Source of the DNA: Anseranas semipalmata
Lineage: Eukaryota > Chordata > Aves > Anseriformes > Anseranatidae
Reading direction: 5' to 3'
Length of the DNA stretch: 64,000 nucleotides
NCBI GenBank assembly: GCA_013399115.1
Contig: VXAA01001467.1
Location: 779,839-843,838 of the forward strand
Part shown: in pieces, positions 11,101-24,900 of the stretch
Layout of the letters: each line of letters starts with the position of its first letter
Numbering within the stretch: position 1 is the stretch's first letter
Program-made: the position numbers and the translations under genes
Notes under the pieces: generated by a model
Databases searched by the model: none
The model's input: the letters and a program-made list of their open reading frames with translations, nothing else
Told to the model about the DNA's origin: nothing

Positions 11101-12848
11101 AGAATAGAATTATGTAAAAGTAAGTGCAAGAGAATGGTGATGCTATCAGCAAATCAGTAGTATTAAAGTAGTTAAAGGTTTGACCTTTTTGAAAACACAT
11201 GGATAGTAGTAAACTGCTATTTTACTGTGGAAAAGTGAGTGGCTAGCTTGTGTTCTGTATCCGTGTATGGCTGGTGGTTTAATCTCCTATATCAGTGCAC
11301 ACTTAGAAAATAGGTTTGATTCCACAGGTGTCCTTTGCCATATAATGAAGCGTAGTAAAACAAGCACTTATTTTCATGCTACTGTTGAAAAGATGCAGCT
11401 TCTTTGTCAGTTTTGTCAATCCCTGTTGGACCAAACATCCAAAATGTGAAAACATTAGCCGAATAAAAACCTCAGAAATAAAATTTGAGGCGAAGAAGAA
11501 GAAGAGAGGGGACCAATGAAGGAAAAGAAGAAAGATAACATAAACATAAAGGTTATTTACATCATTTACAGAAGAATGATATGAAACCAGGAAGTATGGC
11601 TGGTAGGTCAAGTGGATGACAGGTTTTAATTGTGCTGAAAAGCCTCCTTTTTGAGTCTCAGTAAATACTAGCATTTAACATCTGAAAACATTGTTTCAGT
11701 GTATTTTACTATGTAAGCAACCCTAGTAGTGAGCTACTGCTTTAAAAATTAAGAGTAATGATAATACTGCAGCTACCTGTGGTACAAATAATTCCCAGTC
11801 CAACTCAGCTGTCAGGATAAATCCATTTTCTCATGCTTAGTTGGTTGAATTGCTAGATATACGCTTATCAACAGCAGCAAGCATTTCATGAAAAATAGCT
11901 TATGAATATGCAGAAAAAAAACCCTCTAGAAGGTGGAATCAGTTTGGATTAATAAGTTCATAACAGATGGGCTTTGTTTCACATATATTGTGAGCATCTG
12001 TCCGTCAGGAAGCAAGAATGAATGTTTTGATACAGGCATTAAAATATGATTTCAATGTATTGGTACACACACTCTCCTACAGAAGCAACCTTTGTCTCCT
12101 CGGGATGTTGCTATGTAGTCTTTCTGGAGAATACAGGCATTCTGGTTCATGGCAGCTAAAACTGTGTTGTTTGAGCTGTTGTTGGCAGTGCTCTAAAGGT
12201 GTAGACTGTATGTCAGTAATCTGCACAAACAAGTAAATAGGGCAAAATGATTTTTGTGTACACTTAAATTTGTTATGCAAAGCTCTACGTATTACCGGGG
12301 AGGGGAAAGAATTGAAAACTGCTTCTGTAAAATGAAAAACCAGACAGTTTGCACATCTGGTTGTTGCTCATCAAGGCTTCAAGTGATTCCAGTGAGTTAA
12401 AATAAATCTCATGGTGATCTTACCAAAAAAAAAAAAGAAAAAAACAACAAACCAGACATCCCATGAAGACTCATTATGATAAGGAAAGGGTTCAGCTGTG
12501 CATAGTATGTGTACCCCCCGCATTCAGAGAAAGAACAGGGAAGGGAAATGAGTCAATAGATAAAAGCATTTTCTGCGCAGATTTCTCAACTTCTTACTGT
12601 GTTATGGACTTGTAGTTAAGATTTTTTGTGGATAAATTAGTTGTTTCTCACCTTCTTGTTATTTGTGGACGGTACGTGTTGTGCTGGGAAGGTTTATGCT
12701 GATGTCCTTGGAAGACTGATGTACTTGAAGTACATAATCAAGATATGACTGAAAACTACTTTTTGATAGTAAAAACTTAAGAACAAGGTGTACTTAAGGT
12801 TTGTATTGTGAAGCTATTTTTTTCAACAAAACTGTTTCTGTGCTTTAG
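8173..12848 (+). other. Intron 1, distal part before exon 2
   Basis: Unremarkable AT-rich intron. Contains an AAT-type microsatellite at 9241-9294 and an A run near 12425. The open frames at 8719-9112 show no recognisable domain and are treated as chance. The slightly GC-richer stretch at 10200-10370 may be an old repeat, but I could not assign it to a family. Confidence 0.6.
9241..9294. repeat. AAT/AAC trinucleotide microsatellite
   Basis: Interrupted array of taa, aac and aat units over about 54 bases in intron 1. Likely length-polymorphic. Confidence 0.9.
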
Positions 12849-12930
12849 GTGAAGGCGCTGAAAGAGAAGATTGAATCAGAAAGGGGGAAAGATGCCTTTC
12901 CAGTAGCTGGCCAAAAACTAATTTATGCAG
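12849..12930 (+). CDS. RAD23B: RAD23B exon 2: middle of the ubiquitin-like domain
   Basis: 82 nt, read from its first base: [19 protein letters not shown], then AGQKLIYA, and the first base of a Gly codon. The acceptor AG is at 12847-12848 after a T-rich tract, and the donor gtaatg follows 12930. The segment matches the ubiquitin-fold helix and the following strand of the RAD23 UBL, including the conserved KLIYAGK region completed by exon 3. The upstream exon with the start codon (MQVTLKTL-type beginning in the family) is not visible anywhere in 1-12848. Confidence 0.96.
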
Positions 12931-15900
12931 GTAATGGATATTTTGAAGATACTCTATCTGAACCTACCATATTTTTTTCTGTTCTTCTTTGACTTTGATT
13001 TGAATGATAAGTCATCTAAAGATGTGAAATGCAAACAAGTTTAAACAAAAAGAAAACCAGCAAAGAACCTCATTGTCAAGGGGAGCTCTTAAGTGTAAAT
13101 CAGGTTTCTTCTTCAGGTTTTAATACTGTGTTTCTGTTGTTGTCTTTGCTCTGATAGCATAATATGCTAAAAGCTTTCGTCCTGGGTGGTGTAAGCCAGG
13201 TGAATTAGAAATAGCTTTTGTTACAAAAAAAAAAAAAAAAAAAGGGATTTAAGCAGATCACATTTCCTGTTTTGGGTTAACTCTAGTCTTTTGTTCGGTT
13301 TATTTTGTGTATACTTGAAGCATTCCTCCCTGCACAATTCCTCCCTACTCCCTCAGACAATTTAATAGATTATTTCTTTCAGATTAACAACAGAAACCCA
13401 GCACCAAACGCTTGTCTTTTAATTACAAGTACCTTTGTTTTTGTAATTTCTAATACTTTTAGCTGTAATTAAAAATATGTATTACATAATAGCAAAAAGC
13501 AGGCTGATGTCAGATAAAGAAATGAAATTACTTCATTTGTACTAACATAGTTTGGTGAAATTTTATGGTAATATTTTTCTACTATTTTCTACCTGACTGG
13601 CCCATTCTGTTACTAATACATTGAGCTAGATTTTGTTTTCACTTCATGTCAGAATTCAAAACATTCCATCCTGAGACCCCAGGTTTCTACTGCTTTTTCC
13701 TCTCAAATCATGCTTGAAAGAAATCTTGGTGGTCTTTTGCTTTTCCAGCTTTCTGCTTTGTAAGCAGTACTGGCTTTTCACTTCTAATAAGCTAAAGATA
13801 CTGTTCATAATAGAAAGATGATAATCACATGAAGAGTCTGGAGTCTGTACTTGTTTGTAGGGACTTCTCACAAATCTGTTTCTTAGCAAATTTTGTCTCT
13901 TGGCCTTGAGTGAAGAGAATGCACATCAAGCACATGAGTGTGAGAGTCCCATATATAATAAAGGCATATGAACAACGTAGAAGGCCTTGTGTGATATATA
14001 TAATTGCATGACATTCTTAATATTTTGTGATTTAAAAAAAAATCAGGGGTTGCATAAGATCATAGAACATGGTTTGTATATTCTCAAAAGCCAGAATTCG
14101 TCTGCAGCATTGTATAATCCACAAGCAGTAGAATATGTAAAAAATAAGTTTTAAAATGGAAGTGTACTCTTAGTAATGGTTCTCTTATATTTTCATAACC
14201 CTGTCTTGCTCTGGGCTGCTCCTCAAAGGTGAATTTTATTTTTTTTCTTAGACAAGAGATACAACAAGGGTGCAGTGGTGACATTTTTATATGGATTAAA
14301 ATGAACTTTAGAACTTTCAGACATTGGTAAAGCAGAGTGATATCCCAGCTGAACTGGATTAAAAATATCCCGCTTGTAACTAAAATGGTTTCTTATTAAA
14401 AAAAAAAAAAAGTTACGCTAATGAGCAGTGAGTTAGATCTGTATCAGTGTAGAGTCTAGAAACCCTTAGAATGGTGTATCCTCAGAAGATGGGATATCTG
14501 CATGTATATGTTGTGCCAGCTCCTTCCCCCGAGTGCTTATAAACCAGAAAAGTGTAAATAAGCCTGTGTAGGTTCTGAGTCAGATGCTGCACCATCTGCT
14601 ACACGTGTTATTGCCACTACAGTACACGTAATATGTTCTTGATTATTTGACCTGAAAGGCCATGGTGAAACCAGTGGGGAGTAGGATAGTACCACCTCAT
14701 TTGCTTTGTACACAAACATTATGGCACTTACATTTCTTGATTTACTTGCAATCATCATTATAAGGATGTGTCCTACTAGTTACAGTTAAATGGTGTATTC
14801 CACCACGACTGAGGATGGTTATGAAAATATGTATTTTATTCTTGAAATGGGAAGTGGTCCTTGGCACATCTTCAGAAAATGAATCAATTAAAACCATAAA
14901 ATACTTTCTGAAAACTCTGTAGAAGAATAAGCTGCTATAAAACTCACTGCAGTACAGACTTAGTTTTCTGATCTGTGGCAGTGCCTTTAAAGTAGCTTAT
15001 TCTAAAAGAAGTCTGTGTGGTTTAATATATTCTTAAGTTCTTGTAGAAGTGAGGTAAATAGCCACAGTACTATCTCTGTTTATAAAGCATAAGAAGTGGT
15101 ACTATAACAAGGAAATGTTTCTATTTTTATGCAATCATTGTCTTTCAACCTTCTGTCAAGGTAGCAGGATGTGGAACAATTCTAGCTTTTTCTAATGCTT
15201 TAGCCTTCTTTTAAGAATAAATTTTTAAAGTTGTAAAGTCACAAACCTATCTCATGCAGATAAATCTCCACTGTGGCAGGGAACTGTAGACAGTTCACTG
15301 AATTTGAAGGGCTAAGAGAAGAGAACAGACAGGAATTTTCTCACTGTGTCTAGAGTATGTAAGCAAACATAAGTTATTCAGTTCAGCTTGTTATATGCTA
15401 TAGCCTTTCCTCTGCATTGCTTGTATCTCAGTGTTAACGATCAAATAATTTTTTCTCTAGATTTTACACTTCTGTTTTAAATGACTTGAAGCATATCTAA
15501 TGCTTAGAACAAGTGTCAAGCTTTCTATCAACGTAGAGACTGTCTCCCAGCTAACTAGTACTGTGGACCTCATAGGAGGAAAATTAGTTGGAGCTGTACT
15601 GCCAAAACTTAACGGTTAAAACACTTTGTATGGTTATTGATGTTCATAAGTCTGCATAAGACTTGTTTTTGCGTGGTTTTGGAACCGTGTTTTTATGTGG
15701 GAATATCAAGATCATATAACAATCTGTTGAATGACTTACAAATCTGCTTCTATTTTATTTGCCAGGTAAAATTCTTAATGATGATACTGCTCTTAAAGAA
15801 TACAAAATAGATGAGAAGAACTTTGTGGTGGTTATGGTCACAAAAGTGAGTAATCCTTATTTTTAAAAACAAAATTGCATTCACTTTTTTTTCATTGTGA

Positions 15901-18900
15901 TGAGTGATTGTACATGCCTTAAAACCAATGGAAAGAGGTTATCTGAAAGTTTTGGTCAACAGTAAAATGAATGCGGGAATAGATTTAAAATACTGCTTCT
16001 CAAACCTTGTTTACCTAAGTCAATTGTTGCTGCTCTGTGCTGAATATTTATACTGGAGAAAATACTTGCCACTGACATACTTAATTTCACTGTTCCTTCT
16101 TTCTTGTCTCTGTGCTATCCTTCCAGGGATTTTCTTAAAAGAAAGGAGGGAAACTAGATAGTTTGTTACTAAATTGTATGTACAGAACTTGTTTCAGTCT
16201 TGCCCACTTGCTTTTCAGCACCTTAATCCCAGTGGTTTAACAGAAAGGATATGTCAAAAAATCTTAGAGTTTTGAAGGACTGCAATGGCAAATTAAAGTG
16301 AATGACTGTGACACATATTTGAAGTATCTCTACTCAAGCCACTGATTTTCTAGGCATTCCAGACACTTGGAATTTGAATAAAACTGGCTTCATCTAAGTC
16401 TTGAGTTATGAGGTTAATTTTGGAGTTAGAGGTTCTCCTCCTGACAAAGAAAACCTATATTCTTCTGAAGTGAATACACTTCACTCCTGTCCAATTTTGG
16501 CTCATTAGATTCTCCATTTGAATGAAACTGTTATTGCACTCTTCCTGAACAAACAAATGTTCTGGTCTGTGGTTTGCCTGAAGAAGAAGCATCTATCAGT
16601 AGAAGCAAACAGATACGGATAGGATTTCTGAGTACATTTTTCATTTTATTTATAGCATAAGAAACAAAGATCCCATGAAAATTTGCTAAATACCTTCTTA
16701 TATCAAAGGATCTGTATTTTGGAGTTGGGCAGTTCTTCAATATTACAGTCTTTTTGTTAAATCTTTAAGTTCAATTTTCATACTTTTGAGTCTATTCTGC
16801 ACAAGAGATGCCTGTTGCACAAGCATGACTGCAAACTTTGATGCTCAGAACTATTTACACGTTTGAGATTTTTTTGCTATGAATGCTTGTTAAAATCATC
16901 TTTACTGTGTCTGCCATGTTGGAAGCTATTTGTTCGCAAACTTTCCTTTCAGAAAAAAAGGAGGAAATACATTTTTCCTAGTTTAAGAAGACAGTATCTG
17001 AAAGTGATTCGCCTCAAATAAGTAGTTGTGTTATGCTAAAGTTCAGCTGTTTTTCTTGGTCAGGCAGGGATGTGGCCCAGTCTTGTCAGTCCTTAAGGGT
17101 ATTTGTAGGTAAGGGACTACAGTGATACAGCTTTTAAAAACTTAATTCCGTAATTTAGCCAGAGGTTGTTATCATTTTTATCTAATCTGATTAATACTGC
17201 ATCCAAAAGTCACGTTTCCAATAGTGAGGCATGAAGATTAAATCACAGTTATATGCAAGTTTTAGCAAATCTAAATTTGTCTCTGTAGGTCTGGTAGTCC
17301 TTGATTCTGATGGATTTTTGGTGCTCACTACCGAACTCAAGTATATGAAGTGTTATTTATGTAGTGCTTTAAATGTAAAGAGACCATAAGTAAAACTTGT
17401 TGCAGATTAAGTTTAAATTTGTTAGCCTTAATTCTTAGCATCTCATTTTCCAGAAAATAGTATTTATAATGAAAAGTGATTTCTGCCTTTATCACTTCTT
17501 TCCAAATGTGAGTGGTGAGAAAACCTTATGCTTGTTACACTTGTCAGATGTCTTTTGGCAACTGTTTTAGTTTCATCTCAAAAATGCACTTTTATAAAAC
17601 ACAAGATTGTTTTCACATTTAGAGTATTGCAGACTAGAAATATTTAGACCTTATCTTTGCATTTCACATCATATGCAAAAGGTGTGAATGCTTAGGTGTC
17701 TGAATAAGTACTTGGGTGACACTACCAGTTGTCTGTTTAAACAAAACAAAAGGCATTATAGAGTTGATATGTTGGAATATTTTAATGTTTTGCTTGTTGT
17801 TGAGGCAGCAGTGTCAAACACAAATGGTCTTAACAGAACTTAATCAATGTATTGACTACAGAAAGCATTGGTTTAGGAGTTTTGTGCTGTGCCTGAATTC
17901 TGTTGTCCTCCAATAGCCCAAAGGAGCAGCTGCAGCAACTCAGCAGTCAAGTTCCACTGCCACTGTTAGCTTGCCAGCTGCAGCTCCCACACCAGTCTCT
18001 GCACCAGTCCCTGCAGCTGCTCCTGCGCCAGCTCCTGTCCCTACCCCTCCAGCACCAGCTGCAGTTGCTTGTGAACCTGCACCTGTGAGTACTCCTAAAG
18101 ACGAGAAGCCAGCAGAAAAACCACCTGAGGCACCAACTGCTATCAGCCCATCATCAAATGACAGGTATGAAAGAGCTTCCAAAATGGCTTCTCTGTCCAT
18201 TTCTGTTGCTTTTAGTTGGCTGTAAGTTGAATTTTCCATTACAGTGTTAGTCCAGTCATTTTTTCTGTTCTACGTATTTGTTTCTTTTTAACTGTAACTT
18301 CAGTCTCTGACTAAAGTACAATATTACTGACTGTAGTGAGTACCCCTTTCCCCTTGTACCTTTTCGCGTGGGAATGTGGTCTTTTGACTAAATCTTTGGC
18401 GTGGGCATTTTAATGACACAGGACTTGTGCTCCCTTTAGGCATTTCAGAGTTATGTGGCCCAGATTTTCCTTCAGAGTGATATTCACCTGTGTGGAAAAC
18501 TGCTGATAGCAAAGCTCTTCAAAGGGGTGTGTCCTGTCTTGTTCATAGACCTCTGGTTGTGTTTTCAATCATACTGATTAGCTTTGAACTATGCTAAGTT
18601 CTGTATTTCTGTAAGTCTCTTAATTTTTGGAAAGAGCTTTTTCTTCCAAAATGTAGGCTATAGTATTGCTCTTAATCATGTAATATCGTAAATCCATAAA
18701 CTCATTCATTCTGAACAATACTTGGCCCATCTGCAGATAGCTGTGGGAGTTGGGTTAGCTTTTAACCTCAATTCACCACATTCAAGAAAATCAAGTGCAA
18801 GTTAGAGGTTATGTCCCTGTTCTATACTCTGGCCTTTGCTCACCTAAAATTGCTTAAGTGTTGCATGGGATAAAAATGTTGTTAATTATAATTTAATGGT

Positions 18901-21900
18901 CCTTAAAGTGCTGCATAGAATCAGGTCTTCTTTTTCACACACCGGTTTGCAATTATTTATGTATTATTTATGTGAACACTATTGCACAAGACATTAATTT
19001 TTGAAATGGTGGTATTTAAATACCATCAAATACTGTTTTGATTTGGTGATGAGGAAACTGCAATTGGCAAATATCCTGAAAATCTAAGCACAGATTTCTT
19101 GCACTAAATACCTTAGTTGTTGATTTAATTTTCCAGTTCTGAGAAATGGACATCTTTTTAAAATGGGATACAACTAAAGGTTCAGTTGTCAGTGGAATAA
19201 CTTAAAATTCTTAATGAGTGTCTTTTTTTTTTTTTTTGCTGCTCAGTTTGTCCAGTCGGTTCAAAGATTAAATTTAATCTTTAGTACTGCAACAGCTTTC
19301 CAGGTTTTTCCATGTAGAGACTGCAGTGTTGTAAAACCTGCATGCTGTAAGAGAGTCTTAATGTAAATATGTAAAAGAAAGCAATAGAATAATCTGACAA
19401 ATACACTGTAGTTATCACCTGCCTTGATTTTACCAACTACTTCTTGTTTTTTTTATTTGCTTTAGACGTTAAATTACTAAGGCTGGTGAAGTTTTTTTTG
19501 ACCCTTGGCCATGCAAGCTGGTGTCCTCTTTTGCCTTTGATCTTTTTCAGTTGTTGTAAGTCTTAGTAGTGATAAGTACTGAGAAGCGTTCTTGCTAGAG
19601 CATATTTTTTTCTCGCAGAAGAAATGTATCTGTGTGCCTTGTCAGATTTTTAATGGCATCTTCTAAAAAATGATTCAGATTAATCTGATGATCTTTCACT
19701 TGCTGTTGTTAGGAGTTGCCAGCTCTGGTAGCCTGATAGATGCAAGGCCGCTGCAGCTCCATGTCCCCAGGACCATGAAGTATTGAGATCAAGCATGTAG
19801 TCCTAGTAGAGGTACACATGCACACAATATGTACATGCCCATATATATGGCTGGCTGCACAGGTCAGCACAGACCAATAAAACAGTACTCAAGCAAACAT
19901 ACAGCACCAGCAGTCTCATCCTATTCCCATCTGGCTGCCCAAGGGCAAAGCTCACTAGTGGAAAATACATACGTGCACGCTTACATAGAACATGAATCCA
20001 TCCAGTAGCTGGCCTTAGACAGCCTATTCCAGTAGCTGGACCCTGGATTTCCCGATCTCCCCAGTTAGCATTCGTGCATGCAACCACCTGAGCCCTGCAA
20101 CCCCACTCCAGCTGCTGATATTCAGACTCCCTTTGTACACATATGCGCATGCACACATCTGCACCGTGGATCCATGCAGGAACTGGCTATAGACGTGCGT
20201 TATACCTTGTAGCTGGTCCATGGTTCCTCTGGTCTCCCAGTTGCCTCATGCATAAGCACATGAACAAACAGGTCTCTCCACTACCTGGTTACGGCCTGTA
20301 GCTGACCCCCAGACATTACAGCCCCTTCAGCAGCTGACTCTGACTCACAGCCATTCCATACCTGGCTCTCAAGCCTCTTATCCTACTCACCATCTGGTCA
20401 GGCTTGACATTTACCAGTGAGCGCACACTGACGTGCACCTCCACACACAGTACGCATGCACTTCAGTCTCTTCGGTTGCCAGCACCCCAGGTGCATGGAC
20501 CCCTGTGACCTGTGGCCCCTTCCTCCTTGCTGGCATCGAGGCCTCCATACATACACATGCATGTAGAACAGATGCTCCTAACCGTGAAAAATTGTTAAAA
20601 TTAGAGTTTAATTAGAAGGTAGGACAGGCTGGTGATCAGGTTCAGGGCATGGCCAGTCAAGTGCTGTTTATGTGTGACTGGCCCTTTTTAATCCTCTTTC
20701 CCTGTTTTTCCCCTCATACTTTTCATCCGTGAAGTGCCTTGGTACTTCCCTTCCCCCGCCTTTTGTTCTTCCCCTAGATAGTCCATAATAAGTCTTGCAC
20801 AATCTCCAAATGCTTTTCCTGGCTGCCCACAGTGTATCCCATCACGATGTAAGCAGTAATGCCCTGGGTCTGTAAGGGGACCTTCGGAGCCTCTCCTGTT
20901 GACCCATTGAGGGTGCCACCCTCAGTCCATGGGGCTGATCAGCTTCAGCCTGCAGCCCTGGGAGGAGCCAGGACAGGGGCTCCCTTGGCTCTGACTGGGC
21001 TATTGGGGTTCATCTGCCTGCTGTTGCACTTCTGTGCTCCTTGGTGAGTCTTTTATCCTGTAATGTAACAACTTTGATAACCTGAGAGAGAATAATTGCA
21101 AATATTAGCAGTTTATTTTACTGGAAAAATAGGATACTGAGATTTTAATAAGTGCTTCCCACTGACCTCCTTGGGTCCTCACTGAGGTCAGACTGAATTA
21201 CACCAATGACTAAGGGGAAGCAGTTAGGGAGACTGCTGTGTGCTTTTGAAAAATCCACCTTGTTCTCCTACCCTTTAAAGTATTCAAGCAGATGGCTAAT
21301 CCCTGAGCAGATGGGTAAGAGCCAAAATATTGGGGGATAGAGGGGGAGGTTGGTCTTTAAGTGTTAAAAATGGTAGCATTGTAAGTTGGCAAAATCTGGT
21401 CTCACTGTAAGTCCAAGAGAGAGATCTCTGGAAAGCCTGTTTTTGTTTTTTGTTTTTTGTTTTTTTTAAGGAAAAAAACAAAAGGGGCCACTTAGAGTTA
21501 CAGCTGCTGCTGCTTTTTAAAAAAAATAGGAAGTTTTCCAAAGTTTTGTAATTACCATTGCACTTGTCTTCATCTTACAGTACAACAGGTGATACATCTC
21601 GATCAAATCTTTTTGAGGATGCTATAAGTGCACTTGGTAAGTGGAGTGTTTTTTTAATGTAGACATTATTTTGGTGCAGCAGAAACAAATGACGGATTAG
21701 CAGATACTGACATTCTCTTCTATATCTGTCATTGCTAAAGTTATAATCAAAGTATGCTTCTCTAAGAATTGAAGTTGATATCTTAGAACCAGCATCAAGA
21801 ATTCTTTACTGAAGAATATTTCACTTCATATATTTTTATTGTGTAAAAGGAAGATCCTTAGCATTCCTGGTTTTTTTTTTTTTTTTTTTGCGTTTTCCTT

Positions 21901-24900
21901 AATTTCTCTTCTGACTATTCAGTTTGAAGTGGCATGGATAAAACAGTGGACATAAATATGTATATGCTTTTCTTTTTACCTTTGCTTCCCAGTGAACAGG
22001 TCTGAGAAAATGGCTGCCTTTATTATTCGCTTGTTGTAGCTTTGACAGTACTGTCAAAGTATATACTTTGATACACTTACACTAGATGAATTCACCAAAT
22101 CTGCTGCTGTTTGTGTTGAGGAGTGAATGTCTCCGTATACTTATATTCAGTTCACTTTTATTTGACAGTTTAAATGTCTTTGTTTCTTAGTGGAATAAAC
22201 AGGATAAAAACAGTAGAAATTTCTGCACCTCACTTACGCTTAGTTTGGTAGTTATGAAATTTCTAGACAAACCCACAAACTCCTTACTCCTTACTTAAAT
22301 TTTTAGAGGGGATTTTTTAGAGTGTAGCAAGTTGAGACACAGAAATAAAGAGGGAGGTGGATTTTTTTTTTTTTTTTTGTCTTTCTCTGTAAACATGAAG
22401 CTGCATCCAAGTACAAAAAGTTAAACTATTCAAAGAAAGTTTGTGTAGCAGTACGGTTGCATTGGAGGCAGGTGTTGTGACTAAACAGCCCAAGGTGATT
22501 TAGGAGCAAGTAGTGTTTAACCTGTGTTGGTGGTAGCCACCAGGTTTAGTCTGTGAAACTGCAGTTGAGGGTCTTGTGTTATAACTGTTTTAGACTGAAG
22601 AACGTTATGAGCCGAAATAGCTGATAGTTACTGTAGGCAACAGCCAGTTGAGTTCTGTTACATTTTAAAAGTGGCTGTTGGTACCGAAGTTGGTGCAAGC
22701 TTCCTTAAACATTCATTATACCTTAATGGCAGAGATGTGGTCATCATAAATACTCATGTTAACAATAATGACCAACAAGTTTAATTAAACTGATGGTCTT
22801 GATTCAATTATCTTCAGAGTTGACCAAAATTTTTTTTTAGTGTAGAAGAAGAAGATTACCTCACTTATCTAATTTATATGCAAGTTCTTTGATTAGTTTC
22901 TAGTGTAGCAAACTCATGTCCCTAACATTCTGGAAATATCAGGCATTGCGTGTAATTTTCTAGTTGAACATACTGGAAGGGTTATATGCCAAAACATTTT
23001 CAAAGGCAGTAGGCATGAGCTCTGTGCTTCTTTTTCTTTAGAAACTGTTTTAAAAGGAATTTGCTTGCACAAATTCATGTAGTATGTTTTTTCATCCTAA
23101 GGAGTATGTTTTTCATCCTAGACATGTTCTTACTGTGGCTTCTCAGTTACATTGTCTGAAAATAATTGACTTCACTTTAAAAACAGGGATAGTTTTCTAC
23201 TGAATTGCTTTTGTTTTCAGACAGATAGGCTGACTGAAAATCAGTGTGGCTTTGTGTGTTACAGAAAGATCTGCATGTCTTGCAGTTCTGTACAACCATC
23301 TCTTTCACAGGAGCAGCCTAAGTTTTCTTAGGGCATGGGACAAGAATTATTTTGGGAAGCATGATGAATTGGATTTGAAAGTTAATCCAACTTTAACATG
23401 TTATTGAAAGACAAAAGCAAAGAGCAGAATCAGTTCAGCACTGACCTCACAAACATTCTTAGATAACCATATGTAGAAAGAGGCATGACTGTACCATGAT
23501 ACTGCTGATGTGCAATTCCTGAATTATTATTCTTGGTCTTACTTTAGCACTTGTGTAAGTAGACTGTGTATGGAGTATGTGTGCCTAGATACACAGTACT
23601 TCTGTTTCCTTCTTGCTTCTTTTTTTTCCTGTACAAAATCTGTCATACTGTTCTGGTCTCTACATAGCTTGTATTGAAAAAGCACTAGAAAAACAGAAAT
23701 GTTTAAGAAGTAACTAATTAGATCCAAAGGTATTCGGTGTGCTGTTTACCTTCATTAGTTCATTATCAATAGTAAGGATAAACTAGTAGTGTGCAAGAAA
23801 ACATGAGCAGAAAGGTAGCCAACAACTACTGTCCCAGTACAATGATTTTGATTTTTTTTTTCTTCTCTAAAGGTATGTACAGTAATATGTATCTTTAGAC
23901 CAAAGTTTGCTTGACTGCTTACTTCTTTGGAAAAATGAAGGTGTAAAATGATTGAACTTGTACTTGTGTGTAAACACATGTGCATACCATTCCTTAAATT
24001 CAGATTGAAACTATTATTTTGAAGATTGAATAGTAAGTACTCAGATTAGCCAAGTGATGTCAATTCATTATTTATCTTTATGGATAACGCACAAGTATCT
24101 TCGAGCTAGGGCTGTTTTATTGTTTGTTCTTAAGTATATTGCCCTCAATCATACATCCACTGATCATTTAGAAGCATTCTTAAAAAAATGAAATCAAGTA
24201 ATGTGGTTGCGCTAGCGTTGGATTGAGTTAAACAACTTCTCCCTCGGGGTATAAAACATGAGATATTCATCGGTTCTTTTAATTGTGACTTCGTGGTCTT
24301 AGAGTAGTATTTGTTTCCTCTACATTTTTGTAATCTGTTGTTTTTTGTGGTGACAGTTAATTATACACCTCTCCTCCAAGTAACTCGATAGGTTTACAAA
24401 GTCAATAGCAGTGTTCCACTAAGATCAGTAATATCTTTAGCTGGGGAAGGAAATTAGTAGTTCCTGGTTTTCTTTTTTTGTCTTCTGGTTTTGCATGGGA
24501 AGTAGCTTTTAAAATGCTGCTCAATTACAATTCAGAATATGGTAATTTTTTCATTCATGTTTTTGATTTTTTTTAAACCTGCTGTCTGCTTTTAACAAAA
24601 GCAAATGAATTGTTTTATGAACAAATCATTTTACCTATGATACCATTAGTATAGTAATCAGCTTTCCTTAAATTGTTCCATTTACGGTATGTGTACCTTT
24701 TTGTCTTGATGTCTGTGGGTACAGGCCAGTTTTAGTTCATTTATGCCCTAAAAGATGGGGAATTTGGCGTAATGGATATCTAGTTAAATACACATTTATT
24801 GAAATAGTTTACTCTCCTTAATCCTCACTAAGGTCAAGAGATTCTCCCAGATATAACTTCAAGTCTTCTGCCTGACTTGATTTGGTTTGTGTTAATTTGA

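Noticed and set aside
17940..18239. 99-codon Gly/Ala-rich frame antisense to RAD23B exon 4, plus two other sense frames there
   Set aside because: They arise from the gca/gct/cca codon bias of the Pro/Ala-rich linker exon and run past its splice sites.
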